Shown here: positions 25,509 to 36,647 of the stretch, in pieces
Position numbering within the stretch: the stretch's first letter is position 1
Layout: every line of letters begins with the position of its first letter
Source: an uncultured Aquimarina sp.
GTDB taxonomy: Bacteria > Bacteroidota > Bacteroidia > Flavobacteriales > Flavobacteriaceae
DNA length: 64,000 nucleotides
Direction: 5' to 3'
NCBI GenBank assembly: GCA_947500545.1
Contig: CANMSO010000004.1
Span: 372,001 to 436,000 of the forward strand
The notes under the pieces: generated by a model
The model's database searches: none
Seen by the model: the letters and a program-made list of their open reading frames with translations, nothing else
What the model was told of the DNA's origin: nothing
Position numbers and translations under genes: made by a program

Positions 25509-26129
25509 ATGATAACGACTAAACAGATAAAAAGGGCATTACGATTTGCAACTGATTTGCTAAAAGAGAATTATACGGACCAACAAATTCATCAAATGAC
25601 ATCTTCGATGGAAAACAGTTATCGAGAGATTGAACCATATATTCCAGAATTTAAGTCTTCATTTAACCAAACACTTATTAAGATATCGGTCGATACTTTA
25701 GCTTTCTATAAAGCTTTATTGACTGAACTAAACAAAGAGCATGCTCTTAAAATGATTCAACCTTTTGTTAACAGATGGATGGACGGTCAATTCGATAGCT
25801 GGATTGCTAGGACGGTTTATGGCAATCGTTTTCTGCATCGATTCTATAGACGTTTTTGGTTCGCTCGGACTAATAAAGCAAATGACACTGTAGGCCAGAA
25901 GTTTGAATACATAAAACCAATGGGGAATTTATTCTATGGAGTAAATGTGGTAAGGTGTAGTCATGTCAACTTTCTCAAAAAGATGAATGCTCCAGAATTA
26001 GCACTTTTTATGTGCAAAGCTGACTTTTATATCCAAAAATACCTACCAAAAGGAATTATATTCAAACGTAGTCAAGTCATTGCAGAAGGTGCTCCTTATT
26101 GTGATTTCAGGTATCTTAGTGACGATTAA
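25509..26129 (+). CDS. L-2-amino-thiazoline-4-carboxylate hydrolase-like protein
   Basis: 206 residues, soluble. The C-terminal AEGAPYCDFRYLSDD, preceded by a short helix-rich domain, matches the ATC hydrolase-like family (a four-helix V4R-like fold), whose Cys in the CDF motif is conserved. Whether this protein hydrolyses a thiazoline is unknown; the family is broad. It stands alone, 155 bp after the previous gene, with no island dyad found. Confidence 0.6.
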   Translation: MITTKQIKRALRFATDLLKENYTDQQIHQMTSSMENSYREIEPYIPEFKSSFNQTLIKISVDTLAFYKALLTELNKEHALKMIQPFVNRWMDGQFDSWIARTVYGNRFLHRFYRRFWFARTNKANDTVGQKFEYIKPMGNLFYGVNVVRCSHVNFLKKMNAPELALFMCKADFYIQKYLPKGIIFKRSQVIAEGAPYCDFRYLSDD

Positions 26130-26185
26130 ACATTAAAAAAAGAATTTTAAAAAATTATCTATTCTTATCTAATATAAGTTAAAGG

Positions 26186-26267
26186 CGGATTTGTAATCCG
26201 TGTACTTAATCTGTGGTTACCTCCACTTGAATTGCAAATATGAGCGATCAACAGATTGTTGATTTTT
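26186..26267. repeat. Two small hairpins, the first REP-like
   Basis: In the 254-bp gap before the symporter, CGGATT-tgt-AATCCG (26186-26200) is a perfect 6-bp hairpin, and ATCAACA-gat-TGTTGAT (26247-26263) a perfect 7-bp hairpin followed by five T. The first looks like a REP/IS-end remnant; the second could weakly terminate the upstream gene. Confidence 0.35.
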
Positions 26268-26383
26268 GAAAGCATAAGTAGTTACTATACTCTATATTTA
26301 TACATATAATTACAAACGAGTACAAACAGCAGTATGCGTATTATGTATATATTGTTGTTGACAAACATTTCTTAAACCAAACC

Positions 26384-27688
26384 ATGTTAGAAATCAGACC
26401 TCTTAACAATTTGTCAGTCCATTTGGATCGCCTTATACAAGGTCGCTTATGGCTTAAGGTTATCATTGGATTGATTTTAGGTGCTGGGCTTGGTATCGTA
26501 ATCAATCCGTCTACAGGGCTTTTTTCAGAGGATTTTAGCTTATCGTTAGCTAATTGGCTCGACTTACCGGGTCAAATATTTATGAGGTTAGTTCAAATGA
26601 TTATGATCCCTTTGATATTTGCTTCTATTATTTCGGGAATTGTAGGCAATACATCTGAGAACCTTAAAACCTTTGGAATAAGACTGTTATTATATTTCGT
26701 TTTCACTACAGTCATTGCTATCACTATTGGTTTGGCCGTCACACTCATCATGAAACCCGGTCAATATGTTTTCAAGCTGGGGGGGTTTCCAAATAGCGGA
26801 GAAAAACTAATAGAAGCCAATGAACAAACGAACCTGATCGAAAATATTCCAGACACTATTTCTAAGCTCATCCCAAATAATCCACTGGAGTCAATCTTAA
26901 TGGGAGAAATGCTAGGCGTAGTAATATTTACCATAATAATTGGTGTGGCGATTACCCAGGTCAATCATGACACAGCACGACCTATCATTCGTTTTGTCGA
27001 AGCGATTCAAAAAATTTGCATGATTGTAGTTGCATGGGCAATGATGCTTGTACCATATGCTGTATTTGGTTTAATAGCTGCCTTGTTGTCCAAAATAGGC
27101 ATTGAGATATTTCTTGGCTTGGGTTACTATATGATAGTCGTAATTCTGGGTTTGATTCTCTTAATGATATTCTATTTAATAATGGTATTTGCTTTCACAC
27201 GTAAGAATCCGTTGAAATTTTTGAACCTGATACGTGAACCTCAGCTATTGGCATTTTCTACCGCCAGCTCTGCAGCTGTTATGCCGGTATCTATGAAAAC
27301 AGCAGATGAAAAATTAGGAGTATCCTCTAATATTAGTGATTTTGTTATTCCTGTTGGGGCAACAATAAATATGGATGGTACTGCTCTATTTCAATGTGTG
27401 ACCACCTTATTTATGGCACAAGCATATGGCATTGAGTTATCAGTGATAAACTTAATTCTAATCACTGCTACAGTTGTAGCCGCTTCCATCGGAACGCCCG
27501 CCATTCCAGGGGGAGGTGTCATCATTCTTGCATCAGTGCTACAGAGTGTAGGAATTCCAATAGATGGACTGATTATTATTATTGGTATAGATAGAATTTT
27601 AGGAATGTTTAGAACAGCAGTTAATGTGACCGGAGACCTAACAGCAAGCATAATTTTTAATAAATTTTATGGACTGGGTAAACAATAA
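26384..27688 (+). CDS. Dicarboxylate/amino acid:cation symporter (DAACS family)
   Basis: 434 residues with eight membrane helices and two re-entrant loops. The family signatures are present: the serine-rich loop AFSTASSAAVMPVSMKTA, the NMDGTALFQ motif of TM7, and the tip IGTPAIPGGGVIILASVLQSVGIP, then DRILGMFRTAVNVTGD in TM8 with the Asp/Arg that bind the substrate. It imports glutamate, aspartate or C4-dicarboxylates with Na+ or H+. The Arg-x-x-x-N-V-x-G-D arrangement leans toward amino acids. Single gene, no dyad seen. Confidence 0.92.
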   Translation: MLEIRPLNNLSVHLDRLIQGRLWLKVIIGLILGAGLGIVINPSTGLFSEDFSLSLANWLDLPGQIFMRLVQMIMIPLIFASIISGIVGNTSENLKTFGIRLLLYFVFTTVIAITIGLAVTLIMKPGQYVFKLGGFPNSGEKLIEANEQTNLIENIPDTISKLIPNNPLESILMGEMLGVVIFTIIIGVAITQVNHDTARPIIRFVEAIQKICMIVVAWAMMLVPYAVFGLIAALLSKIGIEIFLGLGYYMIVVILGLILLMIFYLIMVFAFTRKNPLKFLNLIREPQLLAFSTASSAAVMPVSMKTADEKLGVSSNISDFVIPVGATINMDGTALFQCVTTLFMAQAYGIELSVINLILITATVVAASIGTPAIPGGGVIILASVLQSVGIPIDGLIIIIGIDRILGMFRTAVNVTGDLTASIIFNKFYGLGKQ

Positions 27689-27821
27689 AACATTGTCACG
27701 TTCTGATACAGGTTGATATTACCAACATCAAATTTTCTTAAAACCAATAAACCCTCTTAATTTCTTTTATGAAAGAAATCAAACAACATAACCTTATTAA
27801 GCCTACCTTCGGTAAAAAATA

Positions 27822-28424
27822 ATGTCGATAGAGCGAAGAGTGCAATTGGTAGAAAAACTTTTTTATCAATTAGATCAAGAAAGCGCTCAGTTTGAACAAT
27901 CATCAGGGATAAGTTGTGTTTCTGGTTGCGGAAAATGTTGTACATACCCAGATGTAGAAGCTTCTCCTTTAGAGTTTTTACCTTGGGCCTTTCACTTGTT
28001 TTTAAATGGGGAAGCATTAAAAACGCTCATAATGCTTAAGAAAACTACTAGTCCTACTTGTTTAATCTACAAACCTTTATCTATTGTTGATCAGGGTCGT
28101 TGTAGCGATTACAAATACCGGGGTTTAATTTGTAGGTTGTTTGGATTTGCGGCCAACACCGATAAATATGGAAAATTGAGATTGGCTACTTGTAAAATTA
28201 TCAAAGAAGGCCAGGCAGACAACTATAATTCTACTTCCAAAGCAATTGCAAAAGGATTGTATGTACCTGTATTTACAGAGTATTACATGCAATTAAATCA
28301 AATAGATTTTCACTTAGGAAACATCATATTACCAGTAAACAAAGCGCTTAGAATGGCTTTAGAAGAAGTTTTACAATATTACGCGTATAGACCTTTTCCG
28401 GGTTTAGAAAAAAAATGTGGTTAA
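27822..28424 (+). CDS. YkgJ-like cysteine-cluster protein
   Basis: 200 residues. An N-terminal cluster CVSGCGKCCTYPDVEASPLEF, then PTCLIYKP, GRCSDYKYRGLICRLFGF and ATCKI provide the Cys set of the YkgJ/CxxCxxCC family, likely to bind zinc or an iron-sulfur cluster. Cytosolic. Function in bacteria is unknown. No dyad was found before it; it stands alone between the symporter and the propeller lipoprotein. Confidence 0.8.
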   Translation: MSIERRVQLVEKLFYQLDQESAQFEQSSGISCVSGCGKCCTYPDVEASPLEFLPWAFHLFLNGEALKTLIMLKKTTSPTCLIYKPLSIVDQGRCSDYKYRGLICRLFGFAANTDKYGKLRLATCKIIKEGQADNYNSTSKAIAKGLYVPVFTEYYMQLNQIDFHLGNIILPVNKALRMALEEVLQYYAYRPFPGLEKKCG

Positions 28425-28582
28425 GACAAAAAGGCAATAAATTACTATTGCCAACAAGATGCAGTACACATATTACACAGATACGGTTACTATAATCTAG
28501 TCCGAAGACTACCCTTTGAAAATATTTACACTTCTTTTACATTAATTTACATTTGGTACCAGCTATAGAAAATACATCATCA

Positions 28583-28590
28583 TATCTTTG
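28583..28590 (+). promoter_or_regulatory. Consensus -10 element without dyad
   Basis: TATCTTTG, a perfect TAnnTTTG, lies 17 nt before the propeller lipoprotein gene. No FNR-like dyad stands 30 nt upstream, so this looks like an ordinary sigma-dependent promoter and a useful contrast to the island promoters. Confidence 0.5.
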
Positions 28591-28607
28591 TAAAAAAGAA
28601 GGTACTC

Positions 28608-29768
28608 ATGAGCAAGTTTTTTATATGCTTTCAGTTTCAACTCCTATTGTTTTCTTTTGTTTTCATCACATCTTGCACCGGGCAAGAAAAAACAAATGCA
28701 CAAGAAGACCCTGCTATTGAATCAAAAACAGTTCGTAGCGATACAATCGTAAAAGAAAACCAGAGTTCTAAACAAAATTATGAGTTTTCTTCTCTGCCAA
28801 TTACCTCTAACCTAGATGCGCTGGTAAGCGAGTTTATACGTACAACGTATCAAGATAAAAACGGAAATATTTGGTTTGGTACTAATGGCGATGGGGTTAT
28901 TCACTACAATGGGGATTTCCTTGAGAAATTTACCAAAAAACAGGGTTTTGGCGGTACGGCAGTAAGAGAAATTGTAGCGGATAAAGAAGGTAATATTTGG
29001 TTTGGCACATCAGGAGGGCTCACTAAACATACCCCTTCGGCTGAGCTTACAACAGGGTCCCGGTCATTCACCAATTTTTCTCAAAAAGGTGACCAAATTA
29101 ATAATGAAATCTGGAGCTTGGCCATAGATCGTAACGGAATGATCTGGGTAGGTACTGTAGCTGGGGTAAGTCGATTCGATGGCAAAGTGTTTACCCCCTT
29201 TCCTATTCCCAAAGCGGCTATACAAAATCCAAAACCCATACTATCACACTATCGGATTTCGAAGATCATAGAAGATAAAAATGGAGTGCTTTGGTTTGCT
29301 ACAGACGGCTACGGAATTTGTAAATACGACCCTTCGGCTTCAGACGGAAAAAAGTTTTCTCATATCACTACAAAAGATGGTCTTCCTGATAATAATGTTG
29401 CTGATCTTCTGGAAGATAAAAACGGGAATATTTGGATTGGCACCATGTACGGAGGGGTAAGTCTGTATGACGGAACATCATTTACCAATTTTACCAAGAA
29501 TGGGATCATTAGCGGTATTGAGGTATATAACTTTTGCGAGGATAAAAATGGAAATATTTGGTTCTCTGCCGAGAATTTTGGGGTGTATCGCTACGATGGG
29601 AAATCATTTACAAATTTTCGTAAAAAGGATGGTCTTGCCACCAATGGTGTACAAAGCATCTTTGAAGATAAAAAAGGCCGGCTTTGGTTTAGTACCTGGT
29701 CCGGACTTACGGGTTATGACGGGAAATCTTTTTTCAGTGTCACAGAAAAAGAACCGTGGTCCGAATAA
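28608..29768 (+). CDS. Lipoprotein with two-component regulator propeller repeats
   Basis: 386 residues. Lipobox VFITSCTGQ near residue 25, then a beta-propeller of Reg_prop repeats: DKNGNIWFGTNGDGVIHYNG, DKEGNIWFGTSGGL, DRNGMIWVGTVAGVSRFDG, DKNGVLWFATDGYGI, DKNGNIWIGTMYGGVSLYDG, DKNGNIWFSAENFGVYRYDG and DKKGRLWFSTWSGL. In hybrid two-component systems such propellers sense periplasmic ligands, but here no histidine kinase domain follows, so it is a free lipid-anchored sensor or structural domain. Single gene. Confidence 0.88.
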   Translation: MSKFFICFQFQLLLFSFVFITSCTGQEKTNAQEDPAIESKTVRSDTIVKENQSSKQNYEFSSLPITSNLDALVSEFIRTTYQDKNGNIWFGTNGDGVIHYNGDFLEKFTKKQGFGGTAVREIVADKEGNIWFGTSGGLTKHTPSAELTTGSRSFTNFSQKGDQINNEIWSLAIDRNGMIWVGTVAGVSRFDGKVFTPFPIPKAAIQNPKPILSHYRISKIIEDKNGVLWFATDGYGICKYDPSASDGKKFSHITTKDGLPDNNVADLLEDKNGNIWIGTMYGGVSLYDGTSFTNFTKNGIISGIEVYNFCEDKNGNIWFSAENFGVYRYDGKSFTNFRKKDGLATNGVQSIFEDKKGRLWFSTWSGLTGYDGKSFFSVTEKEPWSE

Positions 29769-29874
29769 TTATAAAAAACGATCTCTTCAATACATATTAC
29801 CTATTTACTTATAATTACGATACACTAAGAGCACTCTAACTATAATTTATACTTCTTATACACTACTTCTGATT

Positions 29875-29897
29875 TGTTATAGATACAATCTATAACA
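29875..29897. promoter_or_regulatory. OxyR-type dyad before katG
   Basis: Perfect inverted repeat: arms TGTTATAGAT (29875-29884) and ATCTATAACA (29888-29897) around ACA. The core fits the OxyR half-site ATAGnTnnnAnCTAT at every fixed position. A -10-like TAACTTTA follows at 29926-29933, placing the dyad near -52 and 81 bp before the katG ATG. OxyR control is inferred from the motif. Confidence 0.6.
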
Positions 29898-29947
29898 TCA
29901 ACTTTTATCTACAAAAAATTACATCTAACTTTAAGAATCGGTAATAA

Positions 29948-32254
<2,307 letters not shown>

Positions 32255-32288
32255 ACATATTCCTATAGCGTAAAAGCATATTTGCAAT

Positions 32289-32326
32289 ACCCACTTAGTT
32301 TTCATAACTAAGTGGGTTTGTTTTTT
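32289..32326 (+). terminator. Intrinsic terminator of katG
   Basis: Perfect 12-bp stem (ACCCACTTAGTT at 32289-32300, complement at 32306-32317), 5-nt loop, then TTG and six T. It lies 35 bp after the katG stop and reads rightward. Confidence 0.92.
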
Positions 32327-32356
32327 CGAATTTCAACAAGCCTTATACCTATAAAA

Positions 32357-32549
32357 ACAGAAACAGGTAGACCTTCACCTACCTGTTTCCTTCGAAGAAA
32401 TTAATTTTATTTTATAGTACGATCCTCTTCAATCTTCTATCGCTAGATTTTCAAAATCAGATAATTTTCCTAAAAACATATCCAATTTCTTCGATTCGGT
32501 TCTTGCCACATTGCTATAACAAAAACCTATTTCTTAATAACTAAAGATA
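32357..32549 (-). ncRNA. Tandem unit A: small transcript or peptide unit
   Basis: Second of two diverged 193-bp direct repeats on the minus strand. It starts TATCTTTAGTTATTAAG (complement of 32549 leftward) and ends in a perfect 11-bp hairpin with arms GAAACAGGTAG (32360-32370) and its complement (32379-32389), followed on the minus strand by CTGTTTTTAT, a plausible intrinsic terminator. It is read from the dyad-11 promoter through unit B. A short open frame inside (32429-32533) is listed separately. Whether the product is RNA or peptide is not known. Confidence 0.45.
32429..32533 (-). other. Short leader-like open reading frame in unit A
   Basis: Open from a stop before 32533 to TGA at 32429-32431. 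The last residues read KKLDM then FLGKLSDFENLAIED. There is no ATG before the Met at 32477-32479; a GTG lies at 32507-32509. The Lys-Lys-Leu opening and the Leu/Phe/Glu/Asp pattern recall leaders of Bacteroidota natural-product precursor peptides, but no Gly-Gly site or core follows, so it may be a decayed gene. Confidence 0.3.
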
Positions 32550-32742
32550 GAAACAGAGACATCAAAAGACATCTCTGTTTCCTAAAGATATTAATAATAT
32601 GATCAAACACTTATAGTTTTCCTCAGTAACACTTTATTGCTAAAATGTCTTTAGATTACATGGTCTAAAAATACTTTTAATATCTCCTATGGTTTTCTAG
32701 AATATTACTACAATAAAAAACCAATTTCTTTAACTAAAAATA
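32550..32742 (-). ncRNA. Tandem unit B: small transcript or peptide unit
   Basis: First copy behind the dyad-11 promoter. It begins TATTTTTAGTTAAAG (complement of 32742 leftward), aligning with the start of unit A, and ends in a 10-bp hairpin with arms GAAACAGAGA (32550-32559) and TCTCTGTTTC (32572-32581). The middle has diverged and keeps no open frame matching the unit A peptide. The 609-bp stretch from katG to the HPF gene is filled by the katG terminator, units A and B and their promoter. Confidence 0.45.
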
Positions 32743-32768
32743 CAAAGAATCATTTTTAACTATAAGAG

Positions 32769-32811
32769 CTAAAGTACTTTGTTTAGGATCCAAAAAATAT
32801 GACAAATATCA
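32769..32811 (-). promoter_or_regulatory. FNR-like dyad 11 and promoter without a normal gene
   Basis: TGACAAATATCA at 32800-32811, identical to dyads 7 and 15, with TACTTTAG (complement of 32769-32776) at the standard distance. It reads left, away from the HPF gene whose stop is at 32864, into the tandem units B and A. Confidence 0.72.
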
Positions 32812-32863
32812 GTTTTCGGTTTTTTGATTGTTAAAATTTCATTCCTCACCTGTCATAGCTTTT

Positions 32864-33166
32864 CTACATATAAGGTTTCATCTCTCCTTTTCGTTTTTGA
32901 AGCTGTCTCTCTATATCACTAAGTGTTTCTTTAAATGCCAACTCAAAATTTTTCTCATTTGATGTAGCATATATCTTGGGTCCCGGTATACTTAACTCAA
33001 GATCACATATTTTTCCGTTCCCTTTTGGATCATTTTCTTTTTTGAAAAACACATCGGTTTTGATAATCCAATCATATTTTTTGTAAAATTTATCTAGTTT
33101 TTCATGTACATAATCTTCCATAGTCTCGCTCGTAGGCATTTGTACAAATTGAATGTTCGTTTTCAT
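32864..33166 (-). CDS. hpf: Ribosome hibernation promoting factor (short HPF/RaiA type)
   Basis: 100 residues, the short-form length without the C-terminal dimerising domain. It opens MKTNIQFVQMPTSETMEDYVHEKLDKFYKKYDWI and ends in FKETLSDIERQLQKRKGEMKPYM, with the beta-alpha-beta-beta-beta-alpha order and basic C-terminal helix of the family. It binds the 30S decoding centre of idle ribosomes. Last gene of the operon 36622 to 32864 (33-bp gap), so it is induced with PEP synthase from dyad 12. Confidence 0.9.
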   Translation of the reverse strand: MKTNIQFVQMPTSETMEDYVHEKLDKFYKKYDWIIKTDVFFKKENDPKGNGKICDLELSIPGPKIYATSNEKNFELAFKETLSDIERQLQKRKGEMKPYM

Positions 33167-33199
33167 ATAATTACTTTTTTTAAAATTTTGATATTTATT

Positions 33200-33799
33200 T
33201 TAATTTTCAATAGTTTCTGCTATTTGTTTTCCAAAGGAATTTGCCTTTTCTACGGCAATTTTAATATTTGATCTTTTCGTTTCTGATTTATCATTGGGTT
33301 TCATCAACCAAAATACTCTAGAATCTATTAGTATTGCTTCTTTCTGTATTATCAATTCTTCAAGCACGCGTTGCGACCTTGTTGTAGAACCACTACCTAA
33401 CGTAATGGCAATCACATTTTTTCCTTTGAGATGATCATGGTTTTTGATGTGATTACGTACTGCTTTGTCTGGTGCCCAATTATAAGTATTGGCACAAAAC
33501 ACATATAAATCAAATTGCTCCTCTTCTACATTTTTGGCGGCAGCCACGGTTGCTACTTTTGATAACCACCCTTTTTCTGCAAGACCCTTTGCAAATGATT
33601 TGCTTATCTTTTCATCAAGATTGTAAATTGGATCTGGATCGTATACGATAAGCGCTTTTTGATTGTCATTAGATTTTCCTACAATTGCTATTTTTTCAGG
33701 GCCTTTTTGACTAACAATAACTGAAAGGATAATCCAAATCATCACAGTTAATCCTATAACTAATAGTACGGTTGTCATTATTCTTTTTCTTCTTTTCAT
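33200..33799 (-). CDS. Membrane-anchored flavodoxin-like protein
   Basis: 199 residues: basic N-terminus, one membrane helix (ITTVLLVIGLTVMIWIILSVIV type, residues ~7-28), then a flavodoxin-like domain: KALIVYDPDPIYNLDEKISKSFAKGLAEKGW, DLYVFCANTYNWAPDKAVRNHI, NVIAITLGSGSTTRSQRVLEELI. The architecture repeats that of the 169-residue protein at 3745-4254. FMN binding is likely but not proven. Third gene of the four-gene operon with PEP synthase and HPF. Confidence 0.72.
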   Translation of the reverse strand: MKRRKRIMTTVLLVIGLTVMIWIILSVIVSQKGPEKIAIVGKSNDNQKALIVYDPDPIYNLDEKISKSFAKGLAEKGWLSKVATVAAAKNVEEEQFDLYVFCANTYNWAPDKAVRNHIKNHDHLKGKNVIAITLGSGSTTRSQRVLEELIIQKEAILIDSRVFWLMKPNDKSETKRSNIKIAVEKANSFGKQIAETIEN

Positions 33800-33832
33800 T
33801 AGTAACTGATTTAGAACAGAAATGACTTCTTT

Positions 33833-36223
33833 CTAATTAGCAATAGCAGCTCTATACGATTCTGCTTTATTAATGTTTTCTATTCCTGCCAGTAGGGCAT
33901 CTGGATTAAACGAAATACTATCTATACCTGCTTTTACCAAAAAAGAAGCATACTCAGGAAAATCACTGGGTGCTTGACCACATAGTCCTATTTTTTTACC
34001 TGTATGATTGGCTTTTTCAATTGCCAGAGCAATCATCTTTTTTGTTGCTCGATCATTCTCATCAAAAATGGACGCCATTAGTTCTGAATCTCTATCTATT
34101 CCAAGTGTTAACTGGGTAAGGTCATTGGATCCAATTGAAAACCCATCAAAAATTTCAGCAAATTCTTCAGCTAATATTACATTACTTGGAATTTCTGACA
34201 TTACATAAATTTCAAGGCCATTTTCTCCTCTTTTCAATCCATTTTCTGCCATAATTTCGATCACATTCTTACCTTCATTTACAGTTCTGCAGAAAGGGAT
34301 CATTACTTTTACATTGGTTAACCCCATTTCTTGCCTTACTTTTTTGATCGCTTTACACTCTAACCGAAAACCGTCTTTATATAAATCACTATAATATCTT
34401 GAAGCTCCTCTAAAACCAAGCATTGGGTTTTCTTCTTTCGGTTCAAATAAGGCTCCTCCAATAAGATTAGCATACTCATTGGTTTTAAAATCACTCATTC
34501 GCACTATTACTTCTTTTGGATAAAAAGCGGCCGCCATAGTAGCTATTCCCTGAGATAGTTGATCTATAAAATAATCTTCCTTATTTAAGTAGTTTTTGGT
34601 AAGACTCTGGATACGATCTCTAACTTCATCTTCGACCTGATCAAATCGTACCAAGGCCATAGGATGTATTTTGATCATATGGGTAATAATAAATTCCATT
34701 CTTAACAGGCCAATCCCATTATTTGGATAAAAAGAGAGCTGAAACGCCCTTTCAGGATCCGAAAGGATTAGCTTAACTTCTGTATTAGGCAGCTTAATAC
34801 GACTAAAATCGATTTTCTCTTCTACAAAAGACAACGCTCCCTTGTACACATAACCTGTTTTCCCTTCTACACAAGAAATCGTAATGGTTTCTCCTTCTTT
34901 AATACCTTGAGTAGCACTATTGGTTCCAACAATGGCAGGAACACCCAGTTCTCTTGCAACAATAGCCGCATGGCTCGTTCTTCCACCACGGTTCGTGACT
35001 ATGCCTCCTGCTTTTTTTAATAACGGATCCCAATCGGGGCTAGTAACATCTGTTACGATTATATCGCCTTCATGTAATTTATAGGACTCTTTCGGAGATT
35101 TTAGTATTCTAGCTGTTCCGATAGCAATACTACTGCCTATTGCATTTCCCACCGCAAGTACCTCACTTTTTTCTTTTAGCAGATACTCTGTATGAATATT
35201 CTTGTTTTTTGAATGATGTACGGTTTCTGGTCTTGCCTGAGTTATAAATAACTCATTTGTAAGCCCATCTTTTGCCCATTCTATATCCATAGGTTTTTGA
35301 TAATGTTCCTCAATTTCTAATGCCCATTTAGACAATGTAGTAACTTCGGCATCCGATAATACAAATTGTTTTTGCTTAGCGACTTCGGTATCTATATTTA
35401 CTGTAGATGAATGTCCATCAGACTCTGAATAAATCATTGTTTTCTCTTTGTCTCCCAACTTTTTTTGTACAATGGCATTTTTACCTTTCATAAGGGTAGG
35501 TTTAAATACATAAAATTCATCCGGATTAATGATACCTTGGACAATATTTTCTCCTAGTCCCCATACCCCAGATATATGAATTATATTTTTAAATCCGGAT
35601 TCTGGTTCGATAGTGAACCCAACACCAGAGCATCCCATATCAGATCGTACCATTTTCTGTACGCCAACAGATAATGCAATCTCATGGTGTAAAAAATCTT
35701 TATCCTCTCGATATTTAATAGCGCGATTTGTATATAAAGATGCAAAGCATTGTTTTACAGCCTGTAGTAATTTTTCCTTTCCTTTTATATTCAGAAATGT
35801 ATCATGTTGGCCCGCAAAACTAGCTTCTGGCAGATCTTCAGCTGTAGCACTGCTTCGTACAGCAACTTCAATCTGATTATTATCACTTAACTCGACATAC
35901 CCATTAATTATAGCTTTCGAAAAATCCTCGGAAAAATCTCCTCCCAGAATAAGCTCTCTGGCAACTGAACCAATTTCGCTAAGGTTTGAAAAATCCTTTC
36001 TGTCCAATCCATTCAAAAGATTTTTCAACGGTTCTTCTAGACAGTTCTCCTTTAGGAACAACCAGAAGGCACTTGCAGTAGTGGCAAATCCATCAGGGAT
36101 GCGAACTCCTTTTGATGATAGCAGATTATACATCTCACCCAACGAAGCATTCTTACCGCCAACCAATGCTATATCATTGATTTTAATTTCATTAAATCTT
36201 TTGATGAATCTGTCCATTGTCAA
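33833..36223 (-). CDS. ppsA: Phosphoenolpyruvate synthase
   Basis: 796 residues in the usual order: ATP-grasp pyruvate/PEP-binding domain (LVGGKNASLGEMYNLL, EVAVRSSATAEDLPEASFAGQHDTFLN), phosphohistidine domain with GGRTSHAAIVARELGVPAIVG (catalytic His418), and PEP-utilising barrel with GLLRMEFI, GSNDLTQLTLGIDRDS and CGQAPSDFPEY. It converts pyruvate and ATP to PEP, AMP and phosphate, opening gluconeogenesis. Second gene of its operon (12-bp gap). PpsA genes are co-controlled with Usp proteins in several FNR/Anr systems, which fits the island. Confidence 0.95.
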   Translation of the reverse strand: MTMDRFIKRFNEIKINDIALVGGKNASLGEMYNLLSSKGVRIPDGFATTASAFWLFLKENCLEEPLKNLLNGLDRKDFSNLSEIGSVARELILGGDFSEDFSKAIINGYVELSDNNQIEVAVRSSATAEDLPEASFAGQHDTFLNIKGKEKLLQAVKQCFASLYTNRAIKYREDKDFLHHEIALSVGVQKMVRSDMGCSGVGFTIEPESGFKNIIHISGVWGLGENIVQGIINPDEFYVFKPTLMKGKNAIVQKKLGDKEKTMIYSESDGHSSTVNIDTEVAKQKQFVLSDAEVTTLSKWALEIEEHYQKPMDIEWAKDGLTNELFITQARPETVHHSKNKNIHTEYLLKEKSEVLAVGNAIGSSIAIGTARILKSPKESYKLHEGDIIVTDVTSPDWDPLLKKAGGIVTNRGGRTSHAAIVARELGVPAIVGTNSATQGIKEGETITISCVEGKTGYVYKGALSFVEEKIDFSRIKLPNTEVKLILSDPERAFQLSFYPNNGIGLLRMEFIITHMIKIHPMALVRFDQVEDEVRDRIQSLTKNYLNKEDYFIDQLSQGIATMAAAFYPKEVIVRMSDFKTNEYANLIGGALFEPKEENPMLGFRGASRYYSDLYKDGFRLECKAIKKVRQEMGLTNVKVMIPFCRTVNEGKNVIEIMAENGLKRGENGLEIYVMSEIPSNVILAEEFAEIFDGFSIGSNDLTQLTLGIDRDSELMASIFDENDRATKKMIALAIEKANHTGKKIGLCGQAPSDFPEYASFLVKAGIDSISFNPDALLAGIENINKAESYRAAIAN

Positions 36224-36235
36224 ATATTTTTAAAA

Positions 36236-36622
36236 TTAATAGGGCACTAAACCATAGGCCATATTCAATAAGAATATCCCTATTAGAAACAGGAGTACAT
36301 ATATTAGTTGTACTAATTTTACATTACTAACTTCTAGCCATTTTGTGGTTTGAACGGGAAAGGTAAAAAGAGCCAATCCTATACTTAATGCTGTCCAACC
36401 TATTGCGGTAATGATAAATTTCCAATTTGGTTCCCAAACATTGTGAAAAAGAATAGTAAGCAACCCAACAATGATTGCTACAAAAGAAGTAATGATCAGG
36501 AACTTTTGATCTTTTAGGTCATCGAAAATTTGTTTAATCCGAGTGGGATTAAAACTTAGGATAAAGAAAAATATAATGAGATACCAACCCCAAAACTTCG
36601 CTAAAAAAATAGATGTATCCAT
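36236..36622 (-). CDS. Small four-helix membrane protein
   Basis: 128 residues, four membrane helices (FWGWYLIIFFFILSFN, FLIITSFVAIIVGLLTILFH, WKFIITAIGWTALSIGLALFTF, VQLIYVLLFLIGIFLLNMAYGLV). It has no family I recognise. It is the first gene of the PEP synthase/HPF operon directly behind dyad 12, so its message is the most abundant part of that transcript by position. Confidence 0.66.
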   Translation of the reverse strand: MDTSIFLAKFWGWYLIIFFFILSFNPTRIKQIFDDLKDQKFLIITSFVAIIVGLLTILFHNVWEPNWKFIITAIGWTALSIGLALFTFPVQTTKWLEVSNVKLVQLIYVLLFLIGIFLLNMAYGLVPY

Positions 36623-36647
36623 ATCTTTTCATTTTTTAAAACCTACT

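Noticed and set aside
26242..26250. TGAGCGATCA before the symporter gene as a possible dyad
   Set aside because: The half-site spacing is wrong and the sequence forms part of an unrelated hairpin; no -10 element fits.
29467..29814. Plus-strand frame of 115 codons inside the propeller lipoprotein
   Set aside because: It is an out-of-frame reading of the repeated propeller DNA.
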